The notes beneath the pieces were generated by a model that did not search any database, was not told the origin of the DNA, and saw only the letters and a program-made list of their open reading frames with translations. Below are positions 16,077 to 26,204 of a stretch of DNA of 64,000 nucleotides, one piece after another. Source of the stretch: Denitromonas halophila (GTDB taxonomy: Bacteria; Pseudomonadota; Gammaproteobacteria; Burkholderiales; Rhodocyclaceae); contig NZ_VMNK01000015.1 in assembly GCF_007625155.1 (NCBI RefSeq), positions 483,711 to 547,710 of the forward strand. Direction: 5' to 3'. A program made the position numbers and the translations under genes. Each line of letters opens with the position of its first letter. Position 1 is the first letter of the stretch.

Positions 16077-16378
16077 GCCGCCTTGTCGGTGATTTGCATG
16101 AGAACGCCTCGCCCGGCCACGTATGTTGGCGGATGGGCGTTGCTGATCGTGTTGGCCCAGCTTGCTCCCTCGGACGGCACCGTTCTATGCGCTGGCGCAC
16201 ATAGGCAGGAGTATTTGTTCAAGCGGATGACCCGGTGCGTTGGAGTGCTCGCGTGGCGCGCCCCCACGGGCCTGCGCTTGGTTGCGGCGTGGATGAACCC
16301 GGGATGAACGGAGGATTCAGGAGTCGTTCAGCGCCTCGCCGGCATAGTGCAGCCATCGACCACACACCGGAGCTCGCC
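16077..16378. other. divergent regulatory region
   Basis: 302 bp between the Anbu operon and a divergent secreted-protein gene. Longer frames through it have no protein-like composition. The palindromic motif at 16184-16205 is the one structured element seen. Confidence 0.6.
16184..16205 (+). promoter_or_regulatory. recurrent palindromic motif, copy 6
   Basis: Reads TCTATGCGCTGG then CGCACATAGG, the most symmetrical copy (GCGC on both sides of a 2-bp centre). It is 108 bp from the Anbu operon start on one side and 174 bp from the secreted-protein gene on the other. Confidence 0.55.
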
Positions 16379-16672
16379 ATGACGACCACCTGCTTCAAAT
16401 CCCTCTCCGCGCTTGCACTCGTTGCCTTGCTGGCAGGGCAGGCCCACGCGGCAACACCGCGGACCGAAACCTGCGAGCAGATCCGTGCCCGGATCCAGGC
16501 GCAGGTCGGCGACCGGGCCAAACCGGATACGACCATGCTGGATACGCTGTCCGAGCACCCCGATTGCGCGTTTACGGCGGCGGAGGTGTTCCGCGCGGCC
16601 TTTGGAGATCGGCCGATGCCGGTCCAGACCCACCGGCGAGATCGCCGTGACCGAAACGATGACGACGATTGA
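16379..16672 (+). CDS. small secreted hypothetical protein
   Basis: 97 residues from ATG 16379, with GGAG 8 nt upstream. A clear Sec signal peptide (FKSLSALALVALLAGQAHA, cleavage after AHA near residue 24) is followed by a helical mature part with a Cys pair (TETCEQI, EHPDCAF) that could form a disulphide, and an extremely charged tail (HRRDRRDRNDDDD). The in-frame upstream extension is ignored because it precedes the signal peptide. Family not recognised; periplasmic location inferred. Confidence 0.65.
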   Translation: MTTTCFKSLSALALVALLAGQAHAATPRTETCEQIRARIQAQVGDRAKPDTTMLDTLSEHPDCAFTAAEVFRAAFGDRPMPVQTHRRDRRDRNDDDD

Positions 16673-16761
16673 TCGGGCGCCGGCCCGCAAAGCCGATGCG
16701 CGTTACGATACGGTAATGCCGCGGGCGATTTGCCGGCCGGCGAACCTCTCGGAGAATGGCG

Positions 16762-16950
16762 ATGGCAACGCCCTTGATCGGCGCGATCCTGCAATGGGCC
16801 GGGCGCCTGCGGTTTCCGCAGGTGTTCGCGCTGACCGCCACGCTCTTCATCGTCGACCTGTTGGTGCCCGATCCGTTACCGTTTGCCGACGAGTTGCTGT
16901 TCGGCTTGCTCACCGTGCTGTTCGGCCTGTGGCGCAAAGGGCGGCGCTGA
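16762..16950 (+). CDS. small two-span membrane protein (DUF6116-like)
   Basis: 62 residues if the second ATG (16762) is used; GGAG at 16751-16754 is better spaced for it than for the ATG at 16756. Two short hydrophobic segments (FALTATLFIVDLLV and LLFGLLTVLFGLW) flank PDPLPFADE, and the tail is basic. The pattern matches small proteins filed as DUF6116 in proteobacteria; the family name is from memory. It is convergent with the histidine kinase gene, 13 bp apart. Confidence 0.6.
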   Translation: MATPLIGAILQWAGRLRFPQVFALTATLFIVDLLVPDPLPFADELLFGLLTVLFGLWRKGRR

Positions 16951-16963
16951 GCGGACGGGGGGC

Positions 16964-19855
16964 TTACTTGTCGATGCTGCCCAGCGTGAAGTAGAAGCGC
17001 GCGCCGCGATTGATTTCGCCTTCGGCCCATACCCGACCGCCATGACGCTGGATGATGCGCGATACCGTGGCCAGGCCAATGCCGGTGCCTTCGAAGTCGC
17101 GATCGGTATGCAGGCGCTGGAAGGGGCCGAACAGTTTGTCGGCATAGCGCATGTCGAAGCCGGCGCCGTTGTCTTCAACGCAGAAAACGGCCTCTTTGTT
17201 CTCCTTGAAACTGAAGAAGCGGAGCTCGGCGTCGGCGACTTTGGCGGTAAATTTCCAGGCGTTGCCGAGCAGGTTCTCAATAGCGATATGCAGCAGTTTG
17301 GCGTCGGCAAAAAGCGTCATGCCGGGGTCGATATGGATGCTGACCTGGCGGGTGGGTTTGGCTTGCGCGAGGGTTTCGACTACCTGTTCGGCCATGGCAC
17401 TCAAATCGATGGCATTGCGGTTGAGCGGTCGCCGCGACACGTGGGACAGCTCCAGCAAGTCGTCGATGAGATCGCTCATGCGTGCGACGGCGGCGAGCAT
17501 GCGCTCGAACAGGACATGCGCTTCCTGAGTGAAGGCCTCGCGGTAGTCGTCACGAATAATGCGGGCATAGCCGTCGATGGCGCGCAGGGGCGAACGCAGG
17601 TCGTGTGACACGGAGTAGCTGAAGGTCTCCAGCTCCTTGACGGCCGCCGCCAGCTGAGCGGTGCGGTCGGTGACGCGGCTTTCGAGTTCCCGGTTGAGAT
17701 TGCGCATCTGCTGCTCGGCGTTTTTGCGTTCCGAAATGTCGGTGGTGATGCACAGCAGTTGATCGACATCGTGCAGCGTGACGCGCCGGGCCAGAAAGCT
17801 GACCGGCAGATGCCGACCGTCGCGCGATTCGACCTGGGTTTCGGCCCAGGCAGCGCCTTCGTCGTAGGCACGCTCAAGGCGTTGCTGTATGACCGGGCGG
17901 TCTTCGGCGATGATGAGGTCGGTGAGCGCCAGTGCGCCCAGGTCGTCCGCGGTATAGCCCGTGATACGGCATAGATAAGGATTGAGCAGGGTCAGGCTGC
18001 CATCGCGTTGTGCGACGCATAGCCCGACCGGCAGGCTGTCGACCAAGGTGCGGGAGAAGGCCAGTTCGTTGGTGAGTTGCATCTCGGCGCGTTTGCGGGC
18101 GGTGATGTCGCCCATCGAGCCGACCATGCGGTAGGCGTTGCCCTGTTCGTCGCGTTGGGCGATGCCGCGCGAGCGGAACCAGCGGTAGCTGCCGTCGTGG
18201 GTGGCCATGCGGAACTCCAGCTCGAAGTGCTGGGTTTCGCCTTTGAGATGAGCCACCATGCGCAGGTAATACACATCCCGGTCGTCCGGGTGCATGCGGG
18301 CCAACCAGGCGTCACTGGTGGTGCGCAGCGATTCGGCCGCTTCGCCCAGCAGCGCCATGAGGCGGGACGACAGGAAGAGCTCCATGGTGAGCGGATTCCA
18401 GTCCCACAGGCCCTCATTGGTGCCGCGCATGGCGAGCGCGTAGCGGGTTTCGCTCTCGCGTAACTTGCGCTCGGCATCGTAGCGGGCGGTGTAGTCCTCA
18501 ACGATGCCGACCCCGCCGACGACATTGCCCGGGGTGTCGAACACGGGTGCGGTGCGAATGGAAAAGCGAATGTCCCGTGCGCTCTCCCGGTCGTGATACG
18601 GGCCTTCGTACCGGCCTTGGTGCCCTTCGAGCGCAGCGCGCACCGCCGGGAGAACGGACTCATCGGCGAGGGTTTTCAGGTCCAGCCCGATCAATTGTTC
18701 GGCGCTGCGTTCGAGGATGTCGGAGAAGCGCGAATTGACGAAGGTGATGTGGTGCTCGCGGTCGAAGTGGAAGATGCCGACCGGCGAGCTCTCGACCAGG
18801 GTTCGATAGCGGGCTTCGCTCTCGTTGAGCCGGCGCAACGATTCGCTGCTGGCACGTTCGTCGCGCAGTACGATCACCACCCCGACAGGGGCGGGGTCGC
18901 CGGCCATCTGGATGGGCGCCGTGCTGTCGAGCACCGGGATGCGACACCCGTTTCGCGCGATCAACATCATCGCTTCAGGGCAGCGCATGACGACGCCGGT
19001 TTTCAGGACGGCGTCGACAGGCAGCGCTGCGGGCCGATGGTCGACGGTGGGGGCGAAGGTGAGCACCTCGCTGAGGCGGCGGCCGACGGCTTCGGCCTCT
19101 TGCCATCCGGTCAGCGCGGTGGCGCCGGGATTGAACAGCGTGATTCGGCCTTCAACATCGGTGGCCAAGACCGCGTCGCCGATGGCGCGCAGGGTGACGA
19201 GAACACGTTGTTCGGCGGTTTTGGTTTCGGTGATTTCAATGGCGGCGCCAGTGGTATGGCAAACACGCCCGCTGTCATCGCGTACCAGACGAACCGAGTC
19301 ACGCAGCCAGCGGGTTTGCCCTTGGGCATCGCGCAGGCGGTATTCGAGCTCGATGTCGCATGGGCCGGTCGGTGTCTCGCTCAGGGCGGTGCGAATGCGC
19401 GAGCGGATGTGTGCCGCGTCGGCAGGCGGAATGCGGGCTTGAATATGCGACCAGCCGCCGTCGTCGGTCAGTACCGCTGGCGCCTGGCCGACCAAGGCTT
19501 CGACGTTGGGGGAAATATAATCGTAGGCTTTTCGGCGCAGGTCGAGGCGGTAGAGGATATGCCCACGGCAGGCGAGCGCTTCATCAACGTCCCTGGCCAG
19601 GGTGTCGGCGCGCGCTGCTTGAACGGTGTTGGGTCCGGATGACTCGGTCGTGGCCGACGCGCTGGCGCCGCGTTGTGGATCGGGTCGCAGCCAATGCCAC
19701 GAGATCGCGACGGGCAGCAGCGTCAAGGCGACACCCGCTGCGTGCGGCAGCAGGATCTGGGCGACGAGCCACAGCCCCCATACAAGACCGAGCACGACGA
19801 ATGGATTGAATGGCGCGAAGGTTTTCAATGCGTCTATACCGTGGACACATGCCAA
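16964..19855 (-). CDS. multi-PAS sensor histidine kinase
   Basis: 963 residues. Two N-terminal hydrophobic segments (about 17-52) anchor it. Five PAS/PAC units follow between about 95 and 725 (for example MLIARNGCRIPVLDST and LEFRMATHDGSYRWFRS). The dimerisation domain has the phosphorylated His751 in SVSHDLRSPLRAIDGY. The ATPase domain (about 850-960) has IENLLGNAWKFT, VEDNGAGFDM and GTGIGLATV. The start is uncertain: the frame opens at a TTG without a good ribosome binding site. No response regulator is adjacent, so it is an orphan or feeds a distant partner. Several PAS units suggest a redox or ligand sensor. Confidence 0.9.
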   Translation of the reverse strand: MACVHGIDALKTFAPFNPFVVLGLVWGLWLVAQILLPHAAGVALTLLPVAISWHWLRPDPQRGASASATTESSGPNTVQAARADTLARDVDEALACRGHILYRLDLRRKAYDYISPNVEALVGQAPAVLTDDGGWSHIQARIPPADAAHIRSRIRTALSETPTGPCDIELEYRLRDAQGQTRWLRDSVRLVRDDSGRVCHTTGAAIEITETKTAEQRVLVTLRAIGDAVLATDVEGRITLFNPGATALTGWQEAEAVGRRLSEVLTFAPTVDHRPAALPVDAVLKTGVVMRCPEAMMLIARNGCRIPVLDSTAPIQMAGDPAPVGVVIVLRDERASSESLRRLNESEARYRTLVESSPVGIFHFDREHHITFVNSRFSDILERSAEQLIGLDLKTLADESVLPAVRAALEGHQGRYEGPYHDRESARDIRFSIRTAPVFDTPGNVVGGVGIVEDYTARYDAERKLRESETRYALAMRGTNEGLWDWNPLTMELFLSSRLMALLGEAAESLRTTSDAWLARMHPDDRDVYYLRMVAHLKGETQHFELEFRMATHDGSYRWFRSRGIAQRDEQGNAYRMVGSMGDITARKRAEMQLTNELAFSRTLVDSLPVGLCVAQRDGSLTLLNPYLCRITGYTADDLGALALTDLIIAEDRPVIQQRLERAYDEGAAWAETQVESRDGRHLPVSFLARRVTLHDVDQLLCITTDISERKNAEQQMRNLNRELESRVTDRTAQLAAAVKELETFSYSVSHDLRSPLRAIDGYARIIRDDYREAFTQEAHVLFERMLAAVARMSDLIDDLLELSHVSRRPLNRNAIDLSAMAEQVVETLAQAKPTRQVSIHIDPGMTLFADAKLLHIAIENLLGNAWKFTAKVADAELRFFSFKENKEAVFCVEDNGAGFDMRYADKLFGPFQRLHTDRDFEGTGIGLATVSRIIQRHGGRVWAEGEINRGARFYFTLGSIDK

Positions 19856-19936
19856 AGTGGTTCAGTGTAGCCTCGCAGGCGCGGATGCGCGGGCGGCACT
19901 ATGAGTAAAATGACGAACTATTTGGGGCGAACTTGA

Positions 19937-20407
<471 letters not shown>

Positions 20408-20408
20408 G

Positions 20409-20885
20409 ATGAAACTCGTCATCGACCTGGCCAGCCAGACCATGAGGCTGCACGACGCAGACGGGACGGTGCTGCGCCGCTACCGGGTGTCCACTGCGCT
20501 TAACGGTCCGGGCGAGTGCAAGGACTCTGGCTGCACACCACGCGGGCGTCATCGAATCCGGGCGCGCATCGGTGGCGACTTGCCGATCCGTTCGGTGTTT
20601 GTCGGGCGCCGCCCGACGGGTGAAATCTGGTCGGACGCCTTGTCGGCGGCGCAGCCGGCGCGGGACTGGATTCTGAGCCGGATTCTGTGGTTGTCGGGGC
20701 TCGAGCCGGGATGCAACCGCCTTGGCGAGGTCGACAGCATGCAGCGCTACATCTATATCCATGGCACGCCCGATTCCGAGCCGATGGGCGAGCCGCGCTC
20801 GCACGGCTGCATCCGGATGCGCAATCGCGATGTGGTGGAACTGTTTGAATTGGTCGATACGTCGACCGAGGTGGATATTCGATGA
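20409..20885 (+). CDS. L,D-transpeptidase (YkuD) family protein
   Basis: 158 residues forming essentially a single YkuD domain. The catalytic motif is near the C-terminus: IHGTPDSEPMGEPRSHGCIRM, with Cys in SHGC and the upstream His in YIHGT. No signal peptide or membrane anchor precedes the domain (it begins MKLVIDLASQTMRL), unlike most peptidoglycan L,D-transpeptidases. Either export is by another route, the true start lies elsewhere, or the substrate is cytoplasmic. It is packed between tadA (1-nt gap) and an acetyltransferase (4-nt overlap). Confidence 0.85.
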   Translation: MKLVIDLASQTMRLHDADGTVLRRYRVSTALNGPGECKDSGCTPRGRHRIRARIGGDLPIRSVFVGRRPTGEIWSDALSAAQPARDWILSRILWLSGLEPGCNRLGEVDSMQRYIYIHGTPDSEPMGEPRSHGCIRMRNRDVVELFELVDTSTEVDIR

Positions 20886-21307
20886 AACTCGACGTACTGG
20901 ACTGGTCGGCCGCACAGGCGCGCGTCATGCCGCTGCGCGAGGCGGTGTTTGTGGTCGAGCAAGGCGTGCCGGCAAGTATTGAGCGGGACGCCTTGGATGT
21001 GGTGTCGCGCCATGCTGCTTTGTATGGCGCGGATGATGAGGTGATCGCCACCGGGCGCCTGCTGCCGGATGGTCATATCGGGCGCATGGCGGTCGCCGCC
21101 GCGCATCGGGGCTCGGGTCTGGGGAGCCAGGTGCTCACCGCTTTGATGGCCGAGGCTGCGCGCCTCGGGATGGCCGAGGTGTGCCTGAACGCGCAAACGC
21201 ATGCTTGCGATTTTTACCGTCGCCATGGTTTTGTCGAAGCCGGCGAGGTGTTCATGGAGGCAGGTTTGCCGCATGTGAGCATGCGGCGGGTCTTGCGCCC
21301 GGCGTGA
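20882..21307 (+). CDS. GNAT family N-acetyltransferase
   Basis: 141 residues. The acetyl-CoA binding motif A is HIGRMAVAAAHRGSGLGSQVL (R-x-x-G-x-G form), followed by LCLNAQ-type motif B around EVCLNAQTHACDFYRRHGF. The N-terminal VFVVEQGVPASIERD resembles ElaA-type and antibiotic-modifying-like members. Substrate not assignable. The ATG overlaps the YkuD stop (ATGA). It is convergent with the NRDE gene, 4 bp apart. Confidence 0.88.
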   Translation: MKLDVLDWSAAQARVMPLREAVFVVEQGVPASIERDALDVVSRHAALYGADDEVIATGRLLPDGHIGRMAVAAAHRGSGLGSQVLTALMAEAARLGMAEVCLNAQTHACDFYRRHGFVEAGEVFMEAGLPHVSMRRVLRPA

Positions 21308-21311
21308 GCTT

Positions 21312-22073
21312 CTAGGCGATATCGAACTGCTCGTCAGTCCGGCCATCTGGCGAGCCATCGGTGTGCCAGCGCGCTTCCACAAAGCGCATCTGCCCGGTCG
21401 CCGAGCGCATCACGATGCTGGTGCAACGGGTGCCGTAACCGGGGGCGCGAATAAAGCAACTCGACAGCATCCGCTCCCACGCTAGCGGCACGCCGGTGTC
21501 TGGCAGTGCGGCGTCCGGCGCCGGGCGATCATCGCGCAGGATGTTGATCAAAGTATCGATGTCAGGCTCGGTGCGAAGGGCTGCTTCCAGCCCCCGGCGG
21601 GCGGCCAGGGCCTTTGGCCAGGGCGTGTCGAGCAAATGATTGCTCAGGGTATGAACGCCGGGCGGCAGCGTATGGCTTTGACCTGTGACGCTCTCGACCG
21701 CGACCAGTGCGTCGCCGTCGGACACCAGCAGATTGAAGGGGTTGTAGTCTTCGCGCTCGGCGACGACCTGCGCGCCGAAGGCTGCCGCAGACTGGTCGTT
21801 TGTGGCCGCGCGCACCACGAGGTCACCCCGGCTGCGCGCATCCGCACGATTTTGTTTGGGGTCGCGATAGTTGGTCAGCGCGGCGAAGCGCCCATCGCGG
21901 CCCACGCCAAGCCAGGTGCCTCCGCCGCGCAGGTCGCGACCGGCGAGTAAACCGGGAGGGTCCGGCCACCAGTGTGCCGGGGCCGCGGGGCGGTCAAAAA
22001 ACTCATCACGATTGGCAATGACGATCAGCGGATAGTCGGGGTGTTGTTGCCAGGCGATGGCGATCAGGCACAT
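21312..22073 (-). CDS. NRDE family protein (TANGO2/DUF833-like)
   Basis: 253 residues from MCLIAIAWQQHPDYPL. The defining motif is IANRDEFFDRP at about residue 20, followed by GGTWLGVGRDGRFAALTNYR and DYNPFNLLV. Cys2 after the initiator Met is conserved in the family and resembles an N-terminal nucleophile, although no activity is proven; eukaryotic TANGO2 is linked to heme or lipid handling. The start at 22073 is chosen over 22112 because it gives this N-terminus. It overlaps the DUF4936 gene by 10 nt. Confidence 0.88.
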   Translation of the reverse strand: MCLIAIAWQQHPDYPLIVIANRDEFFDRPAAPAHWWPDPPGLLAGRDLRGGGTWLGVGRDGRFAALTNYRDPKQNRADARSRGDLVVRAATNDQSAAAFGAQVVAEREDYNPFNLLVSDGDALVAVESVTGQSHTLPPGVHTLSNHLLDTPWPKALAARRGLEAALRTEPDIDTLINILRDDRPAPDAALPDTGVPLAWERMLSSCFIRAPGYGTRCTSIVMRSATGQMRFVEARWHTDGSPDGRTDEQFDIA

Positions 22074-22342
22074 AAAATAAAGCGCTCCACATGGCGTTCG
22101 CCGTCGAGGCAAGCCATCAGGCCGGCGGCGTCGACAGCCGCATCGAGCGTGACGAGGAACGGATCCGCGTCGGGGATATTCCGATACACCTCCATCCAGG
22201 TGAGCGCATCGTCAGCACGCTGATGCAGCGTGCCGGTGACGCCGCTGGAAGCGGCCATCGTATCGAGTACCGCGGCCGCGGCAGCCCGGGCCTCAGTCAG
22301 ACGAGGCCGGGCCACCCGGTAATACACGTACAGATCCGTCAT
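22064..22342 (-). CDS. DUF4936 family protein
   Basis: 92 residues, soluble, with a ferredoxin-like pattern (LYVYYRVARPRL near the start; LTWMEVYRNIPD in the middle). The N-terminal (V/Y)YYR and central WMEVY are typical of DUF4936, a small family largely from betaproteobacteria. It is translationally coupled on both sides: 4-nt overlap with ygfZ and 10-nt overlap with the NRDE gene. Function unknown. Confidence 0.75.
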   Translation of the reverse strand: MTDLYVYYRVARPRLTEARAAAAAVLDTMAASSGVTGTLHQRADDALTWMEVYRNIPDADPFLVTLDAAVDAAGLMACLDGERHVERFILCA

Positions 22343-23397
22343 GCGTCCCGTTGGGCCACATCGAGCGCATAGGGCAGGGTGGCCAGGCGCAGTTTGGGGC
22401 CGTCGACGGCGCCGAGGTGGATTTCACCGCCATCGGCTGCCTGCATCTGCATCACTGCCAGGGCCTCAAAGCCGCCATTGGGCGACGGCACCACCGTCAC
22501 CAGCTTGCCGACGGCCTGGCTTTCAAAGGCCGGTGCGTAGAGTTCGTCGCCGATGTTCGGCGCGGCGCTGGCGGGGGCGGTCAGGCGGTACATGCGCTTC
22601 TTGAGCTTGCCCAGATACTGGGTGCGCGCCACGATCTCCTGCCCCGGATAGCAGCCTTTCTGGAAGTTCACGCCACCGATCAGCTCGTAGTTGAGCATCT
22701 GCGCGACGAAGTCGTCTTGCGTCAGTTCGGTGATCACCGGAATGCCGGCCTGCACGTCGAGCCACTGCCAGGCCTGCGTCGCCGCCGGTACCACGCCGGC
22801 AGCGCCGAGTGCGCCCCAGACGTCGCCGAGTCGATCGACCGGTGCATCGACGAGCGCGCGCCGCGCATCCAGACGGATGACCGTGACGCCATCGCGGCTG
22901 GCGGTGCGCATTGGCGCGGCTGGCACGGGCAGTTTGGCGGCGCCGAGCCGGTCCGACAGCATCGCGCTGCTCAGGCCGACCAGCGCGCGTTCTGGCTGGG
23001 CATTGCTCAGTTTGACCTTGCTGCGCAACACATACATCGACAGCTTCTTGAGCAGGGCCGGATGCAGGTCGGCCGACAGCGCGAGGCGGTAGCCGGCCTC
23101 GCCATGCCACAGCAAGATGCTCGCCAGCATGCGCCCCTTGGGGCTGTTGAAGCTGGTCCAGTGGGCGGCATCGGGCCCGAGCTTTTTGACGTCGTTCGAA
23201 AACAGGTTGTGCAGGAACACCGTGGCGTCATCGCCGACAGCGTCGATCAGGCCCAGGTGCGTCATTGGCACCATGACGTCGCCGTCACGTGCGCGCACCA
23301 CATCGACCGACGGCTTGGCGCTGCAAACGACAGTGCCGTCGAGGTGGAGATCGGTACTTGTGAGAAGTTGAGTCCAGTGGTCCATGGTGGTCTGCAT
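22339..23397 (-). CDS. ygfZ: folate-binding Fe-S cluster repair protein YgfZ
   Basis: 352 residues related to the aminomethyltransferase GcvT. The signature KGCYPGQEIVART (about residues 245-257) contains the conserved Cys of YgfZ/IBA57. YgfZ supports iron-sulphur enzymes such as MiaB in a folate-dependent manner. ATG 23397 is used; an ATG four codons in is equally possible. It is divergent from mltG with 121 bp between. Confidence 0.92.
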   Translation of the reverse strand: MQTTMDHWTQLLTSTDLHLDGTVVCSAKPSVDVVRARDGDVMVPMTHLGLIDAVGDDATVFLHNLFSNDVKKLGPDAAHWTSFNSPKGRMLASILLWHGEAGYRLALSADLHPALLKKLSMYVLRSKVKLSNAQPERALVGLSSAMLSDRLGAAKLPVPAAPMRTASRDGVTVIRLDARRALVDAPVDRLGDVWGALGAAGVVPAATQAWQWLDVQAGIPVITELTQDDFVAQMLNYELIGGVNFQKGCYPGQEIVARTQYLGKLKKRMYRLTAPASAAPNIGDELYAPAFESQAVGKLVTVVPSPNGGFEALAVMQMQAADGGEIHLGAVDGPKLRLATLPYALDVAQRDA

Positions 23398-23518
23398 ACG
23401 CTCGGTGCGGGAATGAATGCGATATTATAGGGCGCACTGCGCGTCGGCATCTTTCCGCCGCGCTTTTCCTTTCTGATGTGCTTGAAAAGTCGGGGCTGCA
23501 ATGCCCGGACAGACGTGA

Positions 23519-24532
23519 ATGAAAAAACGCCTGATCCTGTTGGCCTTGATGTTGCCGGTGCTGGTCATCGCCGCCGCTGCCGCATCTCTTGTCTGGTTGA
23601 TTGACCAACCCTTGACTGTCGCGAACGAGCGCGTCGAAGTCCAGATTCCCCGCGGCGCCAGCATGCGCCAGGCGGCAAACGCCGTGGCCGATGCCGGCGT
23701 GTCGGTCAGCCCCTCGACCCTGTACTGGTTTGCCCGTGTCGGCGGTCACGCCAATCGGATCAAGGCCGGCAGCTACGCTTTCGAGAACGGCGTCTCGCCC
23801 CGGCAGATTGTCGAAAAACTGGTGCGCGGCGATGTGCTGCTGCAAAGCCTGGCCTTGATCGAGGGGTGGTCATTCCGCCAGGTCAGGGCACTGCTCGACG
23901 GGCATGCCGATCTGGCGCACGACAGCAAGGGCATGGATGAGGGCGAGTTGCTGCGCCAGATTGGCGCCTCCGAGGCGCATCCCGAAGGTTTGTTTTTTCC
24001 CGACACCTACCACTTCGAGCGCGGCACCTCCGACCTCGATTTGCTGCGTCAGGCCTATGGCCAGATGCAATCGCGCCTGAACGACCTGTGGTCGAAGCGG
24101 GCCGAAGGCCTGCCGCTCAAGTCGCCCTACGAGGCCTTGATTCTGGCCTCGATTATTGAAAAGGAAACCGGGCAGGGCGCCGATCGACCCCTGATTTCTT
24201 CGGTGTTCATCAACCGCTTGCGCGTCGGCATGCTCTTGCAGACCGATCCGACCGTGATCTACGGCATGGGTGAAAAATTCGACGGCAATCTGCGCCGGCG
24301 CGACCTTGAAACCGACACGCCCTACAACACCTATACCCGTGCCGGTTTGCCGCCCACACCCATTGCCATGCCCGGCGGCGCAGCCATTGAAGCGGCGCTC
24401 AACCCCGCCGAGTCCGACTTCTACTACTTTGTGGCGCGTGGCGACGGCAGTTCGGAGTTCTCGAAAAATCTGGCGCAACACAATCGGGCGGTGCGCGAGT
24501 TTCAACTTTCACAGAAAAGGAAAGGTTCATGA
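23519..24532 (+). CDS. mltG: endolytic murein transglycosylase MltG
   Basis: 337 residues. One N-terminal membrane anchor (about 4-28, [19 protein letters not shown]), then a LysM-like region (about 40-120) and the YceG catalytic domain with the active-site Glu in ASIIEKETG, plus [11 protein letters not shown] and [13 protein letters not shown]. It cleaves nascent glycan strands at the inner membrane to set their length. It is first in an operon with tmk and holB, with a 4-nt overlap into tmk, as in many proteobacteria. Confidence 0.95.
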   Translation: MKKRLILLALMLPVLVIAAAAASLVWLIDQPLTVANERVEVQIPRGASMRQAANAVADAGVSVSPSTLYWFARVGGHANRIKAGSYAFENGVSPRQIVEKLVRGDVLLQSLALIEGWSFRQVRALLDGHADLAHDSKGMDEGELLRQIGASEAHPEGLFFPDTYHFERGTSDLDLLRQAYGQMQSRLNDLWSKRAEGLPLKSPYEALILASIIEKETGQGADRPLISSVFINRLRVGMLLQTDPTVIYGMGEKFDGNLRRRDLETDTPYNTYTRAGLPPTPIAMPGGAAIEAALNPAESDFYYFVARGDGSSEFSKNLAQHNRAVREFQLSQKRKGS

Positions 24533-25161
24533 GTGGTGCCAGCGCGCCAGGGCGGTTTCTTACGTTTGAAGGCATCGACGGCGCGGGCAAGAGCAGCCAG
24601 ATCGCCGGTGCCTGCGCCTGGCTCGACGCGCGCGGTATCTCGCTGGAGCAGACCCGTGAGCCCGGTGGCACGCCACTTGGCGAGCAGTTGCGTGGCTTGC
24701 TGCTGCATGAAGCCATGCATATTGAAACTGAAGCCATGCTGATGTTCGCCGCGCGTCGCGAACATCTGGCGCAGCGAATTGCGCCGGCACTGACGGCCGG
24801 GCGCTGGGTGGTGTCGGATCGTTTCAGCGATGCCACGTACGCGTATCAGGTCGGCGGGCGGGGGTTGGATGCGGCGAAATTCGCCGCGCTTGAGGCCTGG
24901 GTTCATCCGGATTTTCAACCCGATCTGACCTTCCTGTTCGACCTCGATCCGGCTATTGCGGCTGCCCGCGTGGCCAGCGCCGGTGCGGCGCCCGATCGGT
25001 TCGAGCGCGAGCAGCGCGATTTCTTTGAGCGTGTGCGCGCGGCCTATCTCGTGCGCGCGGCGGCGGCGCCCGAGCGCTTCTGCGTGATCGATGCCAGCCG
25101 ACCGCCGGCCGACATCGCCGCCAAGATCGGCGCCACGCTTGCCGAGCGCTTTTTCACATGA
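24529..25161 (+). CDS. tmk: thymidylate kinase
   Basis: Phosphorylates dTMP to dTDP. 210 residues with P-loop [12 protein letters not shown] near residue 15, the [14 protein letters not shown] motif, and the lid and substrate region [22 protein letters not shown] overlaps the mltG stop (ATGA) and its own stop overlaps holB's ATG, so the three genes are translationally coupled. Confidence 0.96.
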   Translation: MSGASAPGRFLTFEGIDGAGKSSQIAGACAWLDARGISLEQTREPGGTPLGEQLRGLLLHEAMHIETEAMLMFAARREHLAQRIAPALTAGRWVVSDRFSDATYAYQVGGRGLDAAKFAALEAWVHPDFQPDLTFLFDLDPAIAAARVASAGAAPDRFEREQRDFFERVRAAYLVRAAAAPERFCVIDASRPPADIAAKIGATLAERFFT

Positions 25162-26204
25162 TTCATACCTGGCATACCGCACTGTGGCATCGCCTCGTCG
25201 CCACCGATGCGCGCCGGGCGCATGCCATTTTGCTTGCCGGTTTGCCGGGGCAGGGTAAGCGCGTGTTCGCCGAGGCCTATGCCGCGCATGTGCTCTGTTC
25301 CGCACCTGGCGTCGATGGCTTTGCCTGCGATGTGTGCACCGGCTGCCGGCTACGGCTGTCGGGCAATCACCCTGACCTGCGGCGCCTGATTCCCGAGGCC
25401 GACCAGGCTGAACCGGTCGAGACGACCTCGTCCAGCAAGACCAAACCCTCGACCCAGATCGTGATCGAGCAGGTGCGCCAGTTGCGCGAACAGCTCACCG
25501 TCACCGGCCATCAATCCGGCGACCGGGTAGTGATCATCGATCCGCCGGAAGCCATGAACGGCAACACCGCCAATGCCTTGCTCAAGCTGCTCGAAGAGCC
25601 GCCCGAGCACACGGTGTTCGTGCTGGTGTCGTCGGCGCCACGCCGTCTGCTGCCCACCATCCGCAGTCGCTGCCAGCAGTGGGACTTCGGCCGCCCCGAC
25701 GTCGAGGCCGCGCAAGCCTGGCTGAAGGACACCATGGGCAGCGCCGACACCCAGTTGCTGGCGCTGACCGGCGGCATGCCTTTGGCCGCAGCACAACTCG
25801 CCGGCAACGACGGCGCGGCCATGCGCCAGCGCTTTGTCGATGATGTGAGTCGAATCGGCCGCAGGGACCCGCTCATGCTCGCCGGCGACTGGGACGCCTG
25901 GCTGCGCAGCAAGGAAGCGGTCGCGGCCGATTTTGATCTCCCACGACTGGCGGACTGGATGCTGCGGTGGGTGTGGGATCTGAGTTCCACTGTGCTTGGT
26001 GGGCAGGCGCGTTACTTCCCCGATTGCCAGGCGCAGTTTGATCGCTGTTCAGCCGGTGCCGATCGTGCCGTTATGCTCGACTGTTACAATGCCATGGTGC
26101 AGATTCGGCGGGTCATCAAGCACCCGTTGAACGCCCGGCTTTTGATTGAAGACATGTTGCTGCGGTACGCCCGTGCCGTCAGCAGGCCCGGAGGCCGTTC
26201 ATGA
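25158..26204 (+). CDS. holB: DNA polymerase III subunit delta'
   Basis: 348 residues, clamp-loader delta' subunit. The AAA+ fold has a degenerate nucleotide site ([11 protein letters not shown]). A zinc module is formed by CDVCTGC with a preceding Cys (about 48-62). [17 protein letters not shown] and TIRSRCQ are sensor-1 and arginine-finger type motifs of HolB. It overlaps tmk and pilZ by 4 nt each. Confidence 0.94.
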   Translation: MIHTWHTALWHRLVATDARRAHAILLAGLPGQGKRVFAEAYAAHVLCSAPGVDGFACDVCTGCRLRLSGNHPDLRRLIPEADQAEPVETTSSSKTKPSTQIVIEQVRQLREQLTVTGHQSGDRVVIIDPPEAMNGNTANALLKLLEEPPEHTVFVLVSSAPRRLLPTIRSRCQQWDFGRPDVEAAQAWLKDTMGSADTQLLALTGGMPLAAAQLAGNDGAAMRQRFVDDVSRIGRRDPLMLAGDWDAWLRSKEAVAADFDLPRLADWMLRWVWDLSSTVLGGQARYFPDCQAQFDRCSAGADRAVMLDCYNAMVQIRRVIKHPLNARLLIEDMLLRYARAVSRPGGRS

